Of a DNA stretch of 64,000 bases, positions 1-13,760 are shown piece after piece (the stretch's first letter is position 1; every line of letters starts with the position of its first letter). Below the pieces are notes generated by a model, which worked only from the letters and a program-made list of their open reading frames with translations, was not told where the DNA came from and made no database searches. The position numbers and the translations under genes were made by a program. The DNA comes from Xiphophorus maculatus (lineage: Eukaryota > Chordata > Actinopteri > Cyprinodontiformes > Poeciliidae), in NCBI RefSeq assembly GCF_002775205.1, contig NC_036457.1, positions 11,384,996 through 11,448,995 on the forward strand. The letters are read 5' to 3'.

Positions 1-1018
1 AATTACAGAAATAGACAATGACCTGTCAACAAAATTACATTTTTGTGAGAGATTAAAAAAAGGGTCAGAAGAAATATTGGGGCTGCGACCTTTAATTGCT
101 TAACCGCACATGTGGCAAAACTTAGTCAGCTACACCCAAAGTACTCCACCCATTCTGTCAGCAAACTGGAAACTATTGGGGTCGTGGCCAAACCACACAT
201 TGCTCTGTTGCTTCAAACCAAACGATAAATATGAACCCCAAGTTGGGGAAGCCATGAGCTAAAACAAAGAGAGTGAGCGGAGCAGAGAGGAAAGCTGCTT
301 AGGACTCCAATGTCACCTCCTTCCCTTTCATCCCCAGTATAGCCCACAACCACATGAAAGGACAACTGGGTTGAGTTTCCACATGAGGAAGAGACAGGGG
401 TGTATGGATGTGTGCATAGACAGCTTAGACAGTTATGAGGAGGTTCCTCTGACCTTATGGCCCCAGTCTTAAGAAGTAGAAATCAGCTGTTTTCCTGAAG
501 ACCTTCTCAGTTTCTCCAACAAACACAGACAGTCATCCCTGACCAATTAAGAACCAGCCCAGGCCATTAGTGGCTGTTTACCATAGACTCCCTGCTTTGT
601 CTTTCCTCCCTGCTAATCTTCCCTTCTTTGCTTGGTAACCTTTCAACTTTTCATTTTGTGATTCTTAAAAATGTTATTTTATTACACCAATGATTATCCA
701 GCGCTCAATAACTCATTAACCTGAGGAAATATAGAAAGCCTCTTCACATAGCATTATTTACCGAGGGAAAAGCTATGAAGCACATTGGATCCTATGTGTA
801 AAAATATACTGTTTGCAAAATTATGAATTAACTGTGATTAACACTATTTTTGGACATCTAAGTTACATTTTAACATCGCTCAAATCGAATTAAATTCCTT
901 TTATAAAAACCTGCCTGATAACATAAAATAGGCGAAAAGATTTCAAAAGGAATCATATTGTGAATTCAATTGAACTGCTGGGAAACATATAGACACCAAT
1001 CTATCAGTCTGAAAAGGC

Positions 1019-1180
1019 AGTGTTTCCCAACCCTATTCTTGAAGGCACACTGCCTTGCAAGTTAGATATTTCCCTGCTTTACTACTGATTCAGCTGATTG
1101 CAGTTCAGCATTTTCTCTGCGTATGTGCAAACATTGTGGTCTTCAAAAGTTAATTGAAATAAATATGGCATTTGATTTGT
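1019..1180. repeat. Fragment of a dispersed short DNA element
   Basis: The stretch opens with CAGTGTTTCCCAACCC followed by wording about 'ggcacactgcc' and 'tttccctgctttac', which resembles a family of short elements common in fish genomes. The right end and any target duplication were not found, so the boundary is approximate and the family assignment tentative. Confidence 0.3.
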
Positions 1181-3819
1181 TTTTAAATACACAAATGATA
1201 CTGGTTCCGTGAAGAAGAAAAAAACAGACTTTGCAAACCTGAGGCATATTATGGGTAGAAGCAGAGCTAAGAATGGAGAATATGATTCAGTTTCTGTTTT
1301 CTTTCCCCTTAAGATCTATTGATAAAAGTGTTTAATTACTCAAGTATTTTAGATAACACCACTCCTCTCCTTTGGTTACATCTTCCCCATCTGTGTTGCT
1401 TAATCTGGATGTCAACTCTCTGTCAGGTAAATGCAAAACATTGGCAGTTTTTACTTCTGCCTCAGCTTTAAAAAATAAAACTGGGGACGGGCCACATAAA
1501 CACATTTTGCCTTAATGTTTAGTGGCATTTATTGATGTGATGATAAAATGGTAAAAAAAAAAAAACTTCAGTCTTTTGGTAATAAATCATTAAAGTTAGA
1601 ACCCTGAAACACATGTTGCTAAAAAAAAAAAAAAAGAAAGAAAGAAAAGTCAATAGCTGAAATTTAAGTATTAGACATTGTATACTAGCAAAGAAAAAAC
1701 AGCAATATTTAATAGCAAACTGTTGGAGTCATCTGATTTTTTGCACAAATGCTGTAAAAGAAGGAGTTACTCCTTTATTCAGAGATTAGAGTTCCTTATT
1801 TCAAATCTACTCCTTGAACTCCTTTTTTTTTTTCATTTCAACGGCAGAAACTTGCACAAGGTAGTCCATCAAAGTATTTATCCAAGGATGATGGGAAAAA
1901 AAGTCTGTCACTTTTTCTAGATTACTTGCAAAAAAATATATCTAAAAACTATAAATCAACTTCTTTCCATCTGCAATATGTACTTTGTGTTGGTCTGTTA
2001 CATAAATCGCAACAAAATACATGGAAGCTCATGGCTTGTACTGGTTTGTTACATGACACTTTGACCATCTACCTTTCAGGACACTGTATTAGGAATGTAG
2101 CAGGGTTTTCAGTATGTTGCAAGATCTTAAATTCAGTTAAGAATGTCTGTTTTTGTGCTCATCGTGACATTTTGCTTATGTGACCATGCTGATCTGCTGA
2201 AGGGAATGAGGAACAGTTTTTCTCTCTCTGACAAATGCAAAATCTGCTCTTTGAAAGGACACAAAAAAAGACTACACAGAAGAGGGATTAATCTCTCTTT
2301 GGAGATGAGTCAGAGTGAACATAGGGCAGAGAGGTGGACATCCCAGTAGCCTGTGTCTGTTTTGCACGTGAGAATAACAATGAGATATCAGGAAAAAGCC
2401 ACCACAAGTGTGTTTTCAGACACACCTAAAGATTATGGTCTGCTTTCATCAATATAAAGGTTACTACACCCTGCGATTAAATAAGCTTTTGTAATGTTTT
2501 TATTTTATTAATGTGAGCATTTCAGTTCGGTAAACAATTAAAGACAAAGAGTGAGAAACTACAGCGGACAAAACTGATAGAAAACGGCAGAAACACAAAC
2601 AAAGACCAGATTTGTACATAAAATATAGATAAAACAGAAAGATTGATAGATTTGCCTTTTCCTCTCAGCCCTGGGGGATCTGACATTTCCATCCAGACCA
2701 CTCATCACTGCCTCGCTTTTCCTACAACAAAGAGCCTTAGTCTCATCTCCAGACTTGCAAGGTCTCAGAGGGGGCGCAGCATTGCTCCCCAAAGAACAAG
2801 AGCTCTCACTTGGATCATTACCTGCCTAGCTAACCCAATCTCATTCAGGACCTTAGACCCTCTTGAATGAGTTTATCCAACCGTCCCAGGAGGATGAAGG
2901 CGGAGTGAGGCCTGTAAACCTGGAGATGTAGCTGATCGAGCAGATTCAGTTCAGTGTTAGCAGACTTTAGAGCCACGCTGTTGGGGCCGAGGGTGTTTAA
3001 GTGTAAAAGGGGCATGGTGGGGGATTTCTTTTATGTGGTGCGGCCTTGTTAGCAGCTTTGGGGCCCCACTCAGGCTACTGGATCAAACGAAGGAGAGATG
3101 TGTGTGTGGAACTGTGTATGTCGGAAGAATAGAATTAAGAATCTAAAGAAGAAGAAAGGCTTTTTTCCCCACAAATATTTCTTTTAACAGAAGTAACCTC
3201 CAATTTGTTGGCTAATCCTCACTTTTTTCCACTATTATATTGTAGACATTAAATTCCAAGTTTTTCAGACTCAAATTAGTCGTGTTCTCAGGCCAATTGT
3301 GGCCAAAACGTTCTGAATTTACAGCAGATGTTCAATAGAGATTAGCCTTAAACTAGGATAGTTAAGATGGATCAATGGATGGTTGGACAGATAAGTTAGA
3401 GAAAATGTTGACTAAAATTATATATTCATCTTAAATATCATATTGGGGAAGCACTGAAACTTAACACACACAGAACCTGAACACAGGAAATTGCTTTCAG
3501 CTAGAAACCATCAGAGCCAGCAGTGAATCCAACATGAGTGAAACTATCCAATGAAACAGCAAAGATGATGCGACTGACAACAATAGTTACCTGATACGCC
3601 GGTACCACAGAAGTACATTATGTCCTGCAGCCTGAAGCTAGTCCTTCAGTTCCTTGTGACTCATAATCCAGTGTGCAAATATACATGCCAAACATGCATA
3701 ACAAGGTAAATGCATTGACCTAACAATGAAAGCTTTGGTGTACCAACCATTGATTGGCAAACCTGTAGATTGAATACTAAAGAAAACAAACAAATATAAT
3801 TGCAACAACCGGTTCCTGT

Positions 3820-3865
3820 GCAACTGTGTGTGGAAGGAACCCAGTTTCCTTCCACACACAGTTGC
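3820..3865. repeat. Perfect 20-bp inverted repeat, 6-base loop
   Basis: The arms at 3820-3839 and 3846-3865 are exact reverse complements separated by the six bases CCCAGT. There is no mismatch in the stem and pairing stops abruptly on both sides. No related sequence surrounds it, so it does not look like the end of a transposon. It could extrude as a cruciform or fold as an RNA hairpin if transcribed. Confidence 0.85.
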
Positions 3866-6800
3866 GACAACATACCTTAGCTGGCAGTGACCTCAGTACT
3901 CAAGCTTGTGGCCCAAAACTTTGCCTATTTTCAAATTCAACCCCTTTCTCATCTTGGAAAGCAGAGTCTCGACACTCGGATTTGTGATGGGAATTCCACC
4001 AGTCTCCAAAACATCTTTTTTCCCCCCCTTCTTTCTTTTAAATCTGGCATCCTCAGAATGTTTAGACAAGAAAAAACCTCAATGACTGGCACAGAGGAGA
4101 AAACTCAAGCCAACAACAACAGCAGAAAAAGCTCAGACAGACCCTAATATATTCGGAGGATATGGTTTGCAGAGGAAGCACTGAAGTCAACATTTACAAC
4201 AGCCTAAAGCAACATACAATTACTCATATCCATCATTACATCCTTCCACAGCCATAATTCCTATAAACCAACAGGTAAGACATCTGTAGACATATATACG
4301 CTTGGTTTCCCATCAGCTATTGTTGTCTGATCTTTTCACTCTTTTCTGCTTCCATTAATGGCTGTTCAGACTCCAGCAGGGATTAAGAAGATTAAACAAC
4401 TCTGTAGTTATATGAAATTATCCTCATCATAATCCCCACCATTGACTCTGAAAGTTTAGTTTTACTGTGTGATAGAAGAGGACCTCTGTCATAAGCACAC
4501 AGGCAAATGCTGGATTTCACAAGAAGCTCACTCCTAAGCAGGTCAACAACACATTTTAACACACTTGTTTGAAAAATTGTTCTACTGAAAAGTTCCGGGA
4601 AAGGTTTTTCAGAAAAAACACTTGTACAAAATGGCCAGTTTTACAAGGTTAAAGGATGTTGAGATCAGCAATTTTCTGCAGAATCACCAGCTAAAGAACT
4701 CCAAAGTTCCTGTTTAGTAAACCAATGCATGGGTCTAGGGTTTCAGGTTGCCACCTGAAAACTTTGTCAGATGTCAAGTGTGCAGATGAGATTATGGCTA
4801 GGGTTAAGGGGTTAAGTTCCAGGTAAAGATAATCTTAATGCTGCAGAGTACCGATGGGAAAAGGTTTGGTCATGGCCTCTTTCTGTCCCAACATGACTGT
4901 GGAGGAGCTCTGACCTCAATTTGACAGAGCACTTTAGGGATGAATCAGAATAGCGACTATTAGGCAAGCCTTTTCGTCCCGCATCAGTACTTAACCTCAT
5001 CCCTTATAGACAGTCTTCCTCTAAGCTGTTGTAGCTGCAAAGTATGTGTCAAACTTTAAATTTAAATAAAGTTTGTGTGTGTATAAAGGAAAGTGGCCAA
5101 ATACTTTCAGTGTATATCATATTTATATGGGGCGTTAATTCTTTGTCCTTCACTGGTAATTTTCATATTTTACAGAATGCTGCCATACTGAACAAGCACT
5201 TTTTGTATAAAAGATCATGCCTTCTGTACAGTAGTGTTCTCTTGTAGCTTAAGGGGCATTAATTGTATTCCGCTCTACATTCACAGGTAAAAGAAAGAAT
5301 ATTTCTCATTTTCAAAGTTTTAACTCCTGCCAATCAGATTCTGGTTCAGGAATGTTTTCCTAATAAATGTAAGTGCCAACATAATTTACTCCACTTATCT
5401 CATAAGTCAAAATATTTTTTTAAAAACTCATTCTACCTCTGCCATACTATGTGTTGTTGATTGTTTGTCACTGTGAGTTTTTTGTCGAATTCATAATAAA
5501 CACCGAGCCCAACATGAGAACAGTTGGAAAGCATAGAAGCAGATTCCTAGGCTTTAAAAAGGAAGGGCCAACCTTACTACGACTTCAGGCCAAACATATG
5601 AAATCACCCAACACCACATCTTGTGCAAACAGGAGGTGCTGACAGTGACTAAGAGCTGTAAACCGGTAATCGTCTCCTCTATCACTCTGATGGAAGCTTT
5701 GAAATGATCTAAAGTTTTGAACACACATCCATACATGACCTTAAAAAACCCCACACAATGAAGTCTCTGTAGATAAGGCAGACAGCGCAAACTGCTTCTG
5801 GGGGAAAAATTCAGTGGCCAATGGGGATTCCAGCTGGCAGTATGTCATATTTCACAGAGCAAGAAACACACATGTGCATGCTTTAGTGGGACAGTACAGC
5901 AGGGAAGTGGGAAGATTGATGAAACACAGAGGACCTGCATCAAGAAAAGGGTGGAAAAATAAAACCATACCATTAAAGCTGATTTTGCTTTTTCATTAAT
6001 TAAGAAATTACCACCAAAAAAATAACTTCAAAGTTTCATATAGCCAAGTCTACAGAAAAGTCAGAGCTACGACAATGAAAAGGGTTAGAATCATGAGAGG
6101 AATGGATCAGCATGTCCAAACATGTTATTTTTAACTGAAAATATGTGCAGCATTTCTAACTAAATAAAATGCAGATTTATGTCAACATCTAATACACCTC
6201 TGTATGTTGAAAGTTCCCTCCTTGCATCAACTCCAAGTACGTAAGGTAAAAGTCTATCTGAAGAAAAGAAAGAAATGGCTCTGGGCTTTATTGATTACCC
6301 TCAATCCCGCAGTCTTTATCTTTTCACAACCTTTGCAATACAATCAAGGCATCCCATGCTGAGCATCCCAAGACATGTTCTCCCCTAAAGCAATTCATAA
6401 TGTTTCACCTTTGACAGGAACGTCTTGCATCACCTTCAAAGCTCAAAATAAGCTCAGCAAAAATAAGCAAGTCTTTTCATATTCTACTCACCTTTCTCAC
6501 CAATGCATTAAACAGTCCAGTTTGGATGAGGGCTTTCTTGCTTCAACCTCTAGCCTAATCACACTTCGTGGACACAATCAAAAATTCCCCTGTTGCCACA
6601 TGCTTGTTCAGCAGGAGGAATTGTGGCAGTCAGTAACTCGAAGAAATCAGCTAAATTTCTTTAGATAGAAAACCTTTCACCAATTGGAAAATAAACTGAG
6701 CTTCTTCAGTGTTTTACAAGGACCAGACTGGAATTTATGTATGTATTGGAATGTTAAGTTAATTTTTCTGATATAAACTGGATCTTCTTAAAGTGACTTG

Positions 6801-9800
6801 AGATGACATTTGATGTGAATCAGCACTGTATACTCTGCAAATAAACTGAGCCAATAGACTACTTTGATGCTATTTTTTGTAGAATATCTCAGGTGGCATG
6901 CATTGAAATTGCTTTCATCAAAAATATATTTGGCCAGCTGAATGAATTTTCCACGTTTTTTACGTTGTCTCCAGCATAAAGACAATAAGATACCTAACTA
7001 GCATCAACGCTAACTCCGTGATCTACTTGGATTTTTCGCTCACTGTTTCTTACATATGTTATAGTTACAAGATGTATTTAAGTTGTGAGGTTCTTCGTTC
7101 CAAAAGTTTTTGAGTCAATCTATAATGTCATTACACAAATATGTGTTCTTTTCCTAACATTGCACAATCCTAGTCTGTTTTATAATTACACAGTTATATT
7201 TATCATCCAGAATGAATACTTGTTTGTTTTTCTGTGCAAAAAAATAGATCATATTACAGAATTTCAATCTCAAGAAGACAAAGCCAATGTCAAACAAACA
7301 TTTCAAAGGGAAAAAACTGCAATCACTCAATAAACTACAGTAAAGGGTGTGGTATTTATACTATGACATATGATGACGATAAACCCTTCAGTAAGAATTG
7401 AGAACAGTGTATTTTACTGCTGGTCTGACTAACATACAGACATACAGGGTGGTAGCAGACAGGAAATAAGCTTTTTTTTTTTCAAGAGAGCTGAATCATG
7501 GGTGTAATAACTTATTTTTGTCATTAAAGTGGGAAAAGTCTTACCATGTTAAAAAAAATAAAAATAAGCAGTTGTAGCGTGAATTGTTTTATGTGGTACT
7601 TTCTCATCCTGAAGGGATTTCTCTCCTTACAAAGCTCTTGATGCAACAGTAAACAGAGCTCACCTCAACACTGTCAACACCCTGATTCACACCCCCATCA
7701 TCTCCTCACTGTGGTGACAGCTGATGAAAAAGTTCTTACAGACCTAGAGGTGGAACTTTTCTGTCACAGAACTCTGGATCTAGCCTAAACTAAAATGAAG
7801 CTAGTCCATTAAACAGTGACATTGCTCAATGCAAGCGCTGGATTGTACAAAGTACAAATAACGAAAACTGAAGTGTAAAAATGGCCTCTTGTGAAAGAAC
7901 AAAACAACTCAGCGACCCTCGTATTAGCTCGTCTTGTTTATTCAGCTGAGGAAGTTCAAGTTATGCGAGGTCACCGATGTTTAGAGGACTAAATTTATGT
8001 CTGAAAACACTCAGCCAACAGCTGTTTGCAATGACTTCTCTGCCAATCCAAATATAACCGAAAGAGGCTCCACCCCAACTTCTCATCTGTCTGTATCTGA
8101 ATTTAAAATTCAAATTTTTAACCCAAACAGTAGAAGGTCCCAGGTTTGCACTATAGACTTTATTCCACCAGTGCTGATATAATTACACAAAATATATTTA
8201 ACGTCCTTAACAAAGATGGATCCAGTATAGTCTCTCGGTCACAATGCATGGCTGTGTAAGTCTGATTTCTATCAAATTAAAAACCCTTGTTTATTTACCA
8301 TAAAATTAATATAGAAGCGAGTGCAGTAAAGTGCAAATGCAGGACAACAATAGCCTTAAAGCTCCTATTATATGAGCCACCATCAGCTGCCGTTTGTCAT
8401 CATGTACTGTATAGATGCATGTTTGTCTGCCATCCTGTCTCCCTCCTGTACTCACCACTGTTAGGTTATAATACTCCACAGAGTATGTAGTGAACCATTT
8501 AAGTTGTTAAAATTAAAGCTGTTAAGATTGCATGATTCTTCTTCTGCAATCAAACATACAAAAACTCTGCAAATGTAAAACATAACCATGGGTTTATGTG
8601 GACCTCCGGCTTTGTTTTGGAACCCAAACTTGGGGTTTTCCCCTTAGATGATTATTTGTATGGAGATTTAGGATACGCTGTACACAGTGGATGGTATTGT
8701 ATTGTAGGATCAATGGAAAAGCCACTAAAGGTTAACCCTAACATGCACTTACACAAAGATTACAATTTTTACATGCATATGAATTAGTACTTAATGCGCA
8801 GCCTGTAAATCAAACCACTCTGGTGACACTTGAACAACAAAAACCTAATAGCCACCCCTAAACTTAAAACAGTGACACCTTTCTACTTTTTCAGCAATTT
8901 GAGATTCAAAAAAAAAACAAGCTGGTGTTGAACTCCATATCCCTTCATCTCTTCCTGGTCACAGGATAAACATCCTATATCAAGGCAGACAGACAAGTCA
9001 AACTATAAATTGCATAATTACACACAAATGAAAACAAAATCCACATGTGAACGCTATTGAGTCTGCAACAACAGACAATATTCCTTAATGATTTAAGGCT
9101 CCTGTAAGCTGCCACTCCCCAACCCCCAAAAAATCCTCCTCAATCACAGCACAATCATTCAAATCTAAAACAAAAAATGCCAAAATATCAACCAAGTTTA
9201 GTCTTAAAGTATAGTTGTCCAAATATAATTTTTAATGTGGCTATTTTGCTGTTTTCTGTATTTTTAGGCATAAACTTGAAATGGGAATGATTACTGATAT
9301 AAAGGCTTATAGAACCAGCAACATTTTCCATTCCTAAAAAAAACAATTCAGTGGAGCCCAGAGAAAGTGCCAGAGAGGAGTTCTGACCTTAGATTGTATT
9401 TAGAATAGAGTGCTGCTTTGTTGCCCCTCCCCCACCTGTTGCAACCACACTCTTCCTTCGCTTAAAATGAAAAAGAGAGAAAAGTTAATCTGTTTGGAAA
9501 AACTTCCAGCCACAAAGCACAAACAGCCACGCTGTTCTAGCAGCAGCAATAAAACACACTGCTCTTTATCGAGCCAGTTATTTTAAGACCAGAGTCAGCA
9601 AGACTGCAGCCCAACTAATTAACTAGCTAATATCAACTTGTTAGTGCTACTTTATAAAGAGCAGAGAGGCAGAAAAATCAATTATTCTGAACAATTAGCT
9701 CACGTGAGGCTACTACGTTCAGCGGGTGTTGAAATTTAGATTTTTACTTAAGCCTATACAGAAATCCTGAAACAACAATATCTTTTCAAGATATTAATAA

Positions 9801-10145
9801 TGAACATGTTCGATTATTTTACCTTCAGTAGGAATAATGACTGTCTTTTCTGTGTTAATTAAAAGCAAGTGATGATGTGAAAACTACAAGCTGCATACAG
9901 CCCAACATATATGTTTATCTTACACACTAACATATCCAAGTGATGACACCATCTGTGATATAAACAACCATAGCAACAGAAAAACAAAACAATCTAATTC
10001 ATTTGTTTATTCGGAAACTGGTTAGGGGTCAAGATATTTTAGATAATTTGGACCATTGAAATCTTCTATCGTGCAGCGTTTTATGACTTTTTAGTGGAAG
10101 AGAATGTAGAAATCCCACAAGTTGTGTGCAACGCAGAGTACAGCA

Positions 10146-10259
<114 letters not shown>

Positions 10260-11999
10260 TCACTTTAATCATTTTCACACAAGCAGAAAAATAGGTCGCG
10301 CATACTTCTTCTGATATGATTGGGACTGCAGTGGCATGCTGGTTGAACAGTTCTGGACGTCAAACACAATAAGAAGGATTCAGACGAAAAACAAGAAAAA
10401 ATATGGGGAAGGATTTTTTTTTGTAAAATAAAGATGAAGTCACAGAGTGAAAATTTAAATTGATTATGAAAGAGACAAAGAAAGCAGAAGATGAAGGGAA
10501 GCAGAAGGCTCGTCTTTGTTGTGGTCAGCATGACATCAAAGTGCTAAAATGGTTGAGATGACAGAGGAACGCTGTGGAAACCATATGAAAGAAAAGAGAG
10601 AGAAAGGATGACAGAACAGAGTGAAAAAAGCTGATAGAAAAGAATACAATGATTCATTATGTGACATCTGTAGACAGAGCCATGCAAAAACTGAACATTT
10701 TTTTTAAAAGAATCTATCGTCTCTTTAGAATTATATTTACTGCACCATTCCAGTCTCTTGGACAATATGTCTTGCCTTTAATTTGTCCTGTGGGAGTTGA
10801 GGGGGGGAAAATATCATCCAGGCTCATCTGTCATAAAGAGTTTTCACCAGAGATTTGCTGGCAGCTCGGCTCCCGTTTGTCTTTCGAGGAAGTGTATTTC
10901 GTCCCAAACATCTGGTTGTGTGTGATACTTTTCCTCCGTAACAATAGCTGTGTAAAAATCTGCAGCGTGACCTCAAACTGGAACTCTTCAACTGCACTCT
11001 AAATAAAACCTTTTGCAGTGAGAAAAAAAATAAAATTAGAAAAATAAATTTAGAATAAAATTCAACTATTTGGTACCACTGTAATGACAGAACAATCTGC
11101 CGGTGAGTCCAACTAAAATCTAATTTTGACTTATAGAAGATATAACAATGTTTGACTCCAAATTTAGTGAAGCCGTATCTTTTTTTTTTTTTTTTTAAAC
11201 CTGCTTGGCTCTCAGTTGTAAAAGAAGTGCGATAAACTGTGAGTGCATTTCTAAATCTTGTATAAAACAGTAGAATCTAACGTGTGCAAAATGATGAACA
11301 TGTGGAAGCTGAGATTTTTTGAAAAACATCAAAACAAGTGAGATCCAGCATCCCAGGGGACTCTCAGTTCGTCCTCTTTCTGAAAACCATCACCGCAGTG
11401 GGGATTAAACCGTCTCCTTATTGGCTGCTTATTACCCCACAGCAACCTCAACTACCGAGGAGCTAGCAGACCAGTCCCACATGTGGCTTCTCTAAATGTG
11501 GGAACATACTTAAGCAAATGTGGATATCTATAATAAAACAAAACAAAAAAAAACACATATGCACTTTGCAAAGTGAACAATGCAAAGTTTACAATGCAGC
11601 TCAGATCTAGTTTTACACCCAGTCACACCAGCGTGAACAGACACTGTCATTTTATTTTGGGCTCACAAAATTATTGGAAGGTTTTTTATTGAATAGAATT
11701 AGACAAGGCCACTGTTGTGGGAGCACCATGGATGATGACAAACAAGTGTGTTATCCCAGAATTCCTGGACTCCTCTGAGCATTGAACAGGACTGTATCCA
11801 AATTCAGGGAGGTCTGGACAGAAGCGTGAGAGAGGGCAGCTGTGAACTTCACACACACACACACACACAAGAACACCAAAAGTCTAAAAGGTCATCATAA
11901 AGTTCATCAAGTATTTCTACATTGTTGAGGATGTAAAAATGAAACCTGCAGAAACCACAGAGTGTAAGGAAGAATGTACAGTAGGAAAAATTAGAGGAC

Positions 12000-12360
12000 G
12001 GAAACAATGACAAAGCTAAAGATAACAGGATGATGGAAAGAAAGGAAGCACAACGAAGGAATGAAGGTATCACACAAGAAAGGACGGAGATCCAAAAGCA
12101 ACCTGGAGGGGAAGGATGATTGGATAGTTAACGGAAGAAAGGACATGAGAAAGAGATTAAAGAAAGACACAAGGGAGGGAGGACGCACACATAAAAGAAA
12201 AAACAAAAACAAGAAACTGAGAAAAGGAAAAGGACAAAACAAATAAAAGAAAAGAAGGGAGGGCAAAAGGACAAGAGTAGGAAAGAAAGAAAAAAGAGGG
12301 GGGAAAGGTAAAAGAATACAAAGAAGACTGGATAGAAGGAACAAAAAAAAAAGATTTGAC
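12000..12360 (+). repeat. Purine-rich low-complexity tract
   Basis: About 350 bases with a strong excess of A and G on the plus strand, built from degenerate GGAA, GAAAG and AAGGA units. It generates phenylalanine/leucine-rich minus-strand frames of 100-138 codons that have no protein-like features. A comparable pyrimidine-rich tract lies at about 19510-19870. Confidence 0.75.
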
Positions 12361-13145
12361 ATATTTCCATACTCATTTTGTCTTTTTCCATACATCTGTA
12401 CCTGCAAAATGCTGGAACTCTGTCATACAATCACCATCAGAATCAGCTCCCTATCAATTCTCCTAAAGCTGCAGCTCTTTCTCAGTAATTTCCCCATGTT
12501 TCTCCCCTCTCACTGATCCCTCTCCGTCTGTACAACTGGACCTGAATCTTTTGTTCCCCATGGGAGCAGGTCGACCTCCAGAACCAGGCCAGGCTCCTCT
12601 CTCTGGAGCGAGTTCTGTGGGAACTGACTTGTGGATTCTGTCAGCGTAATGACTGCTCTCCCATCAATGAAAGGCAGGGAACCGGGGTGAGACAGAGTGA
12701 ATAGTGAGCAACGAGAAGTGAAGCAGGAATAAATGCGGCTAGCATGAGCATCGTTGGGTGGCAAACCGGAAAAGAAATAAAAACAAAACAGTAATTAGTT
12801 TATCCAGGCATGAAAGTGCTTTGCAAGGAAAACAGACTTGGATCTCAGTCAAGTGAGTTTTTCAACTCAACCGGAGTAGCCCACCCCAAGTAACAACTGT
12901 CCATCAACAGACACTTGTGTATGGTCCCACAGACACACAAGGGGTCTTAGAGGAACACTTTAGCATTGCAGCACACCCTCAACATGACAGCATGGAGCAG
13001 ATGAAAGATAGGGCAAAGACATGTGCCTATAATTATCTGAGGGATAGAGGAGGAATGCTCGGTGTGGAAGAGTGTGAGGGAAAGACAAGATGGACTACTG
13101 GCGTTAGTGGGTCAGCTGGAAACAAGTCTCCTTTTTACTCTGTGT

Positions 13146-13283
<138 letters not shown>

Positions 13284-13487
13284 GTCTGTGCGTGTGCCTC
13301 CAACATCCAGCTGGTGGGCATCAAGACGTCTGACAGGGAAGCCCTGAGACTCACCCAACTCCAATTAACCTTCACCAGTTTGACCTAGATTCATTAAAAA
13401 TAAAACACTCCCAGTTCAACACAGGGCTATATTTGGCCAAAGGACTGGGAGTAAAACGTATAGTTAAAAACAGCGCTCACATACATA

Positions 13488-13760
13488 CAGTGCCTGGCAG
13501 AAGTATTCACACCCCCTTGAACTCGTAGAATGTCATACATGTGTGAAGTTATAACTACAGACTTTACTAAATTTTATATGATTGACCGTCATAAAGTTGG
13601 TGCTGTCGTGGGAGGAGATATCCATGCTTTTTAATTATTTTTACAAGTGAAAATATAAAAAGTGTGGAAGGCATTTCTGTCAGTCAATACATTATAGTCA
13701 CCTTTTGCTGTGATTGCAGCTTTAAGTGTCTTTGATGAGCACTTTTTTTTAAGACAGTGA
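13488..13760 (-). mobile_element. Tc1/mariner-like element, decayed end fragment
   Basis: It begins with CAGTGCCTGGCAGAAGTATT followed by 'cacacccccttgaa', the familiar outer end of a fish Tc1-like family. At about 13700 it matches the segment encoding the end of the transposase on the minus strand ('caccttttgctgtgattgcagc'). The reading frame is destroyed and the right end cannot be placed. Family identity comes from remembered consensus wording, not a search. Confidence 0.55.

Noticed and set aside
3820-3865. Calling the hairpin a microRNA precursor
   Set aside because: A 20-bp stem without bulges is shorter than usual precursors and there is no evidence of processing.
11991-12430. Minus-strand frames of 100 and 138 codons
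   Set aside because: Phe/Leu/Ser-only composition from the purine-rich tract; no protein-like features or splice context.
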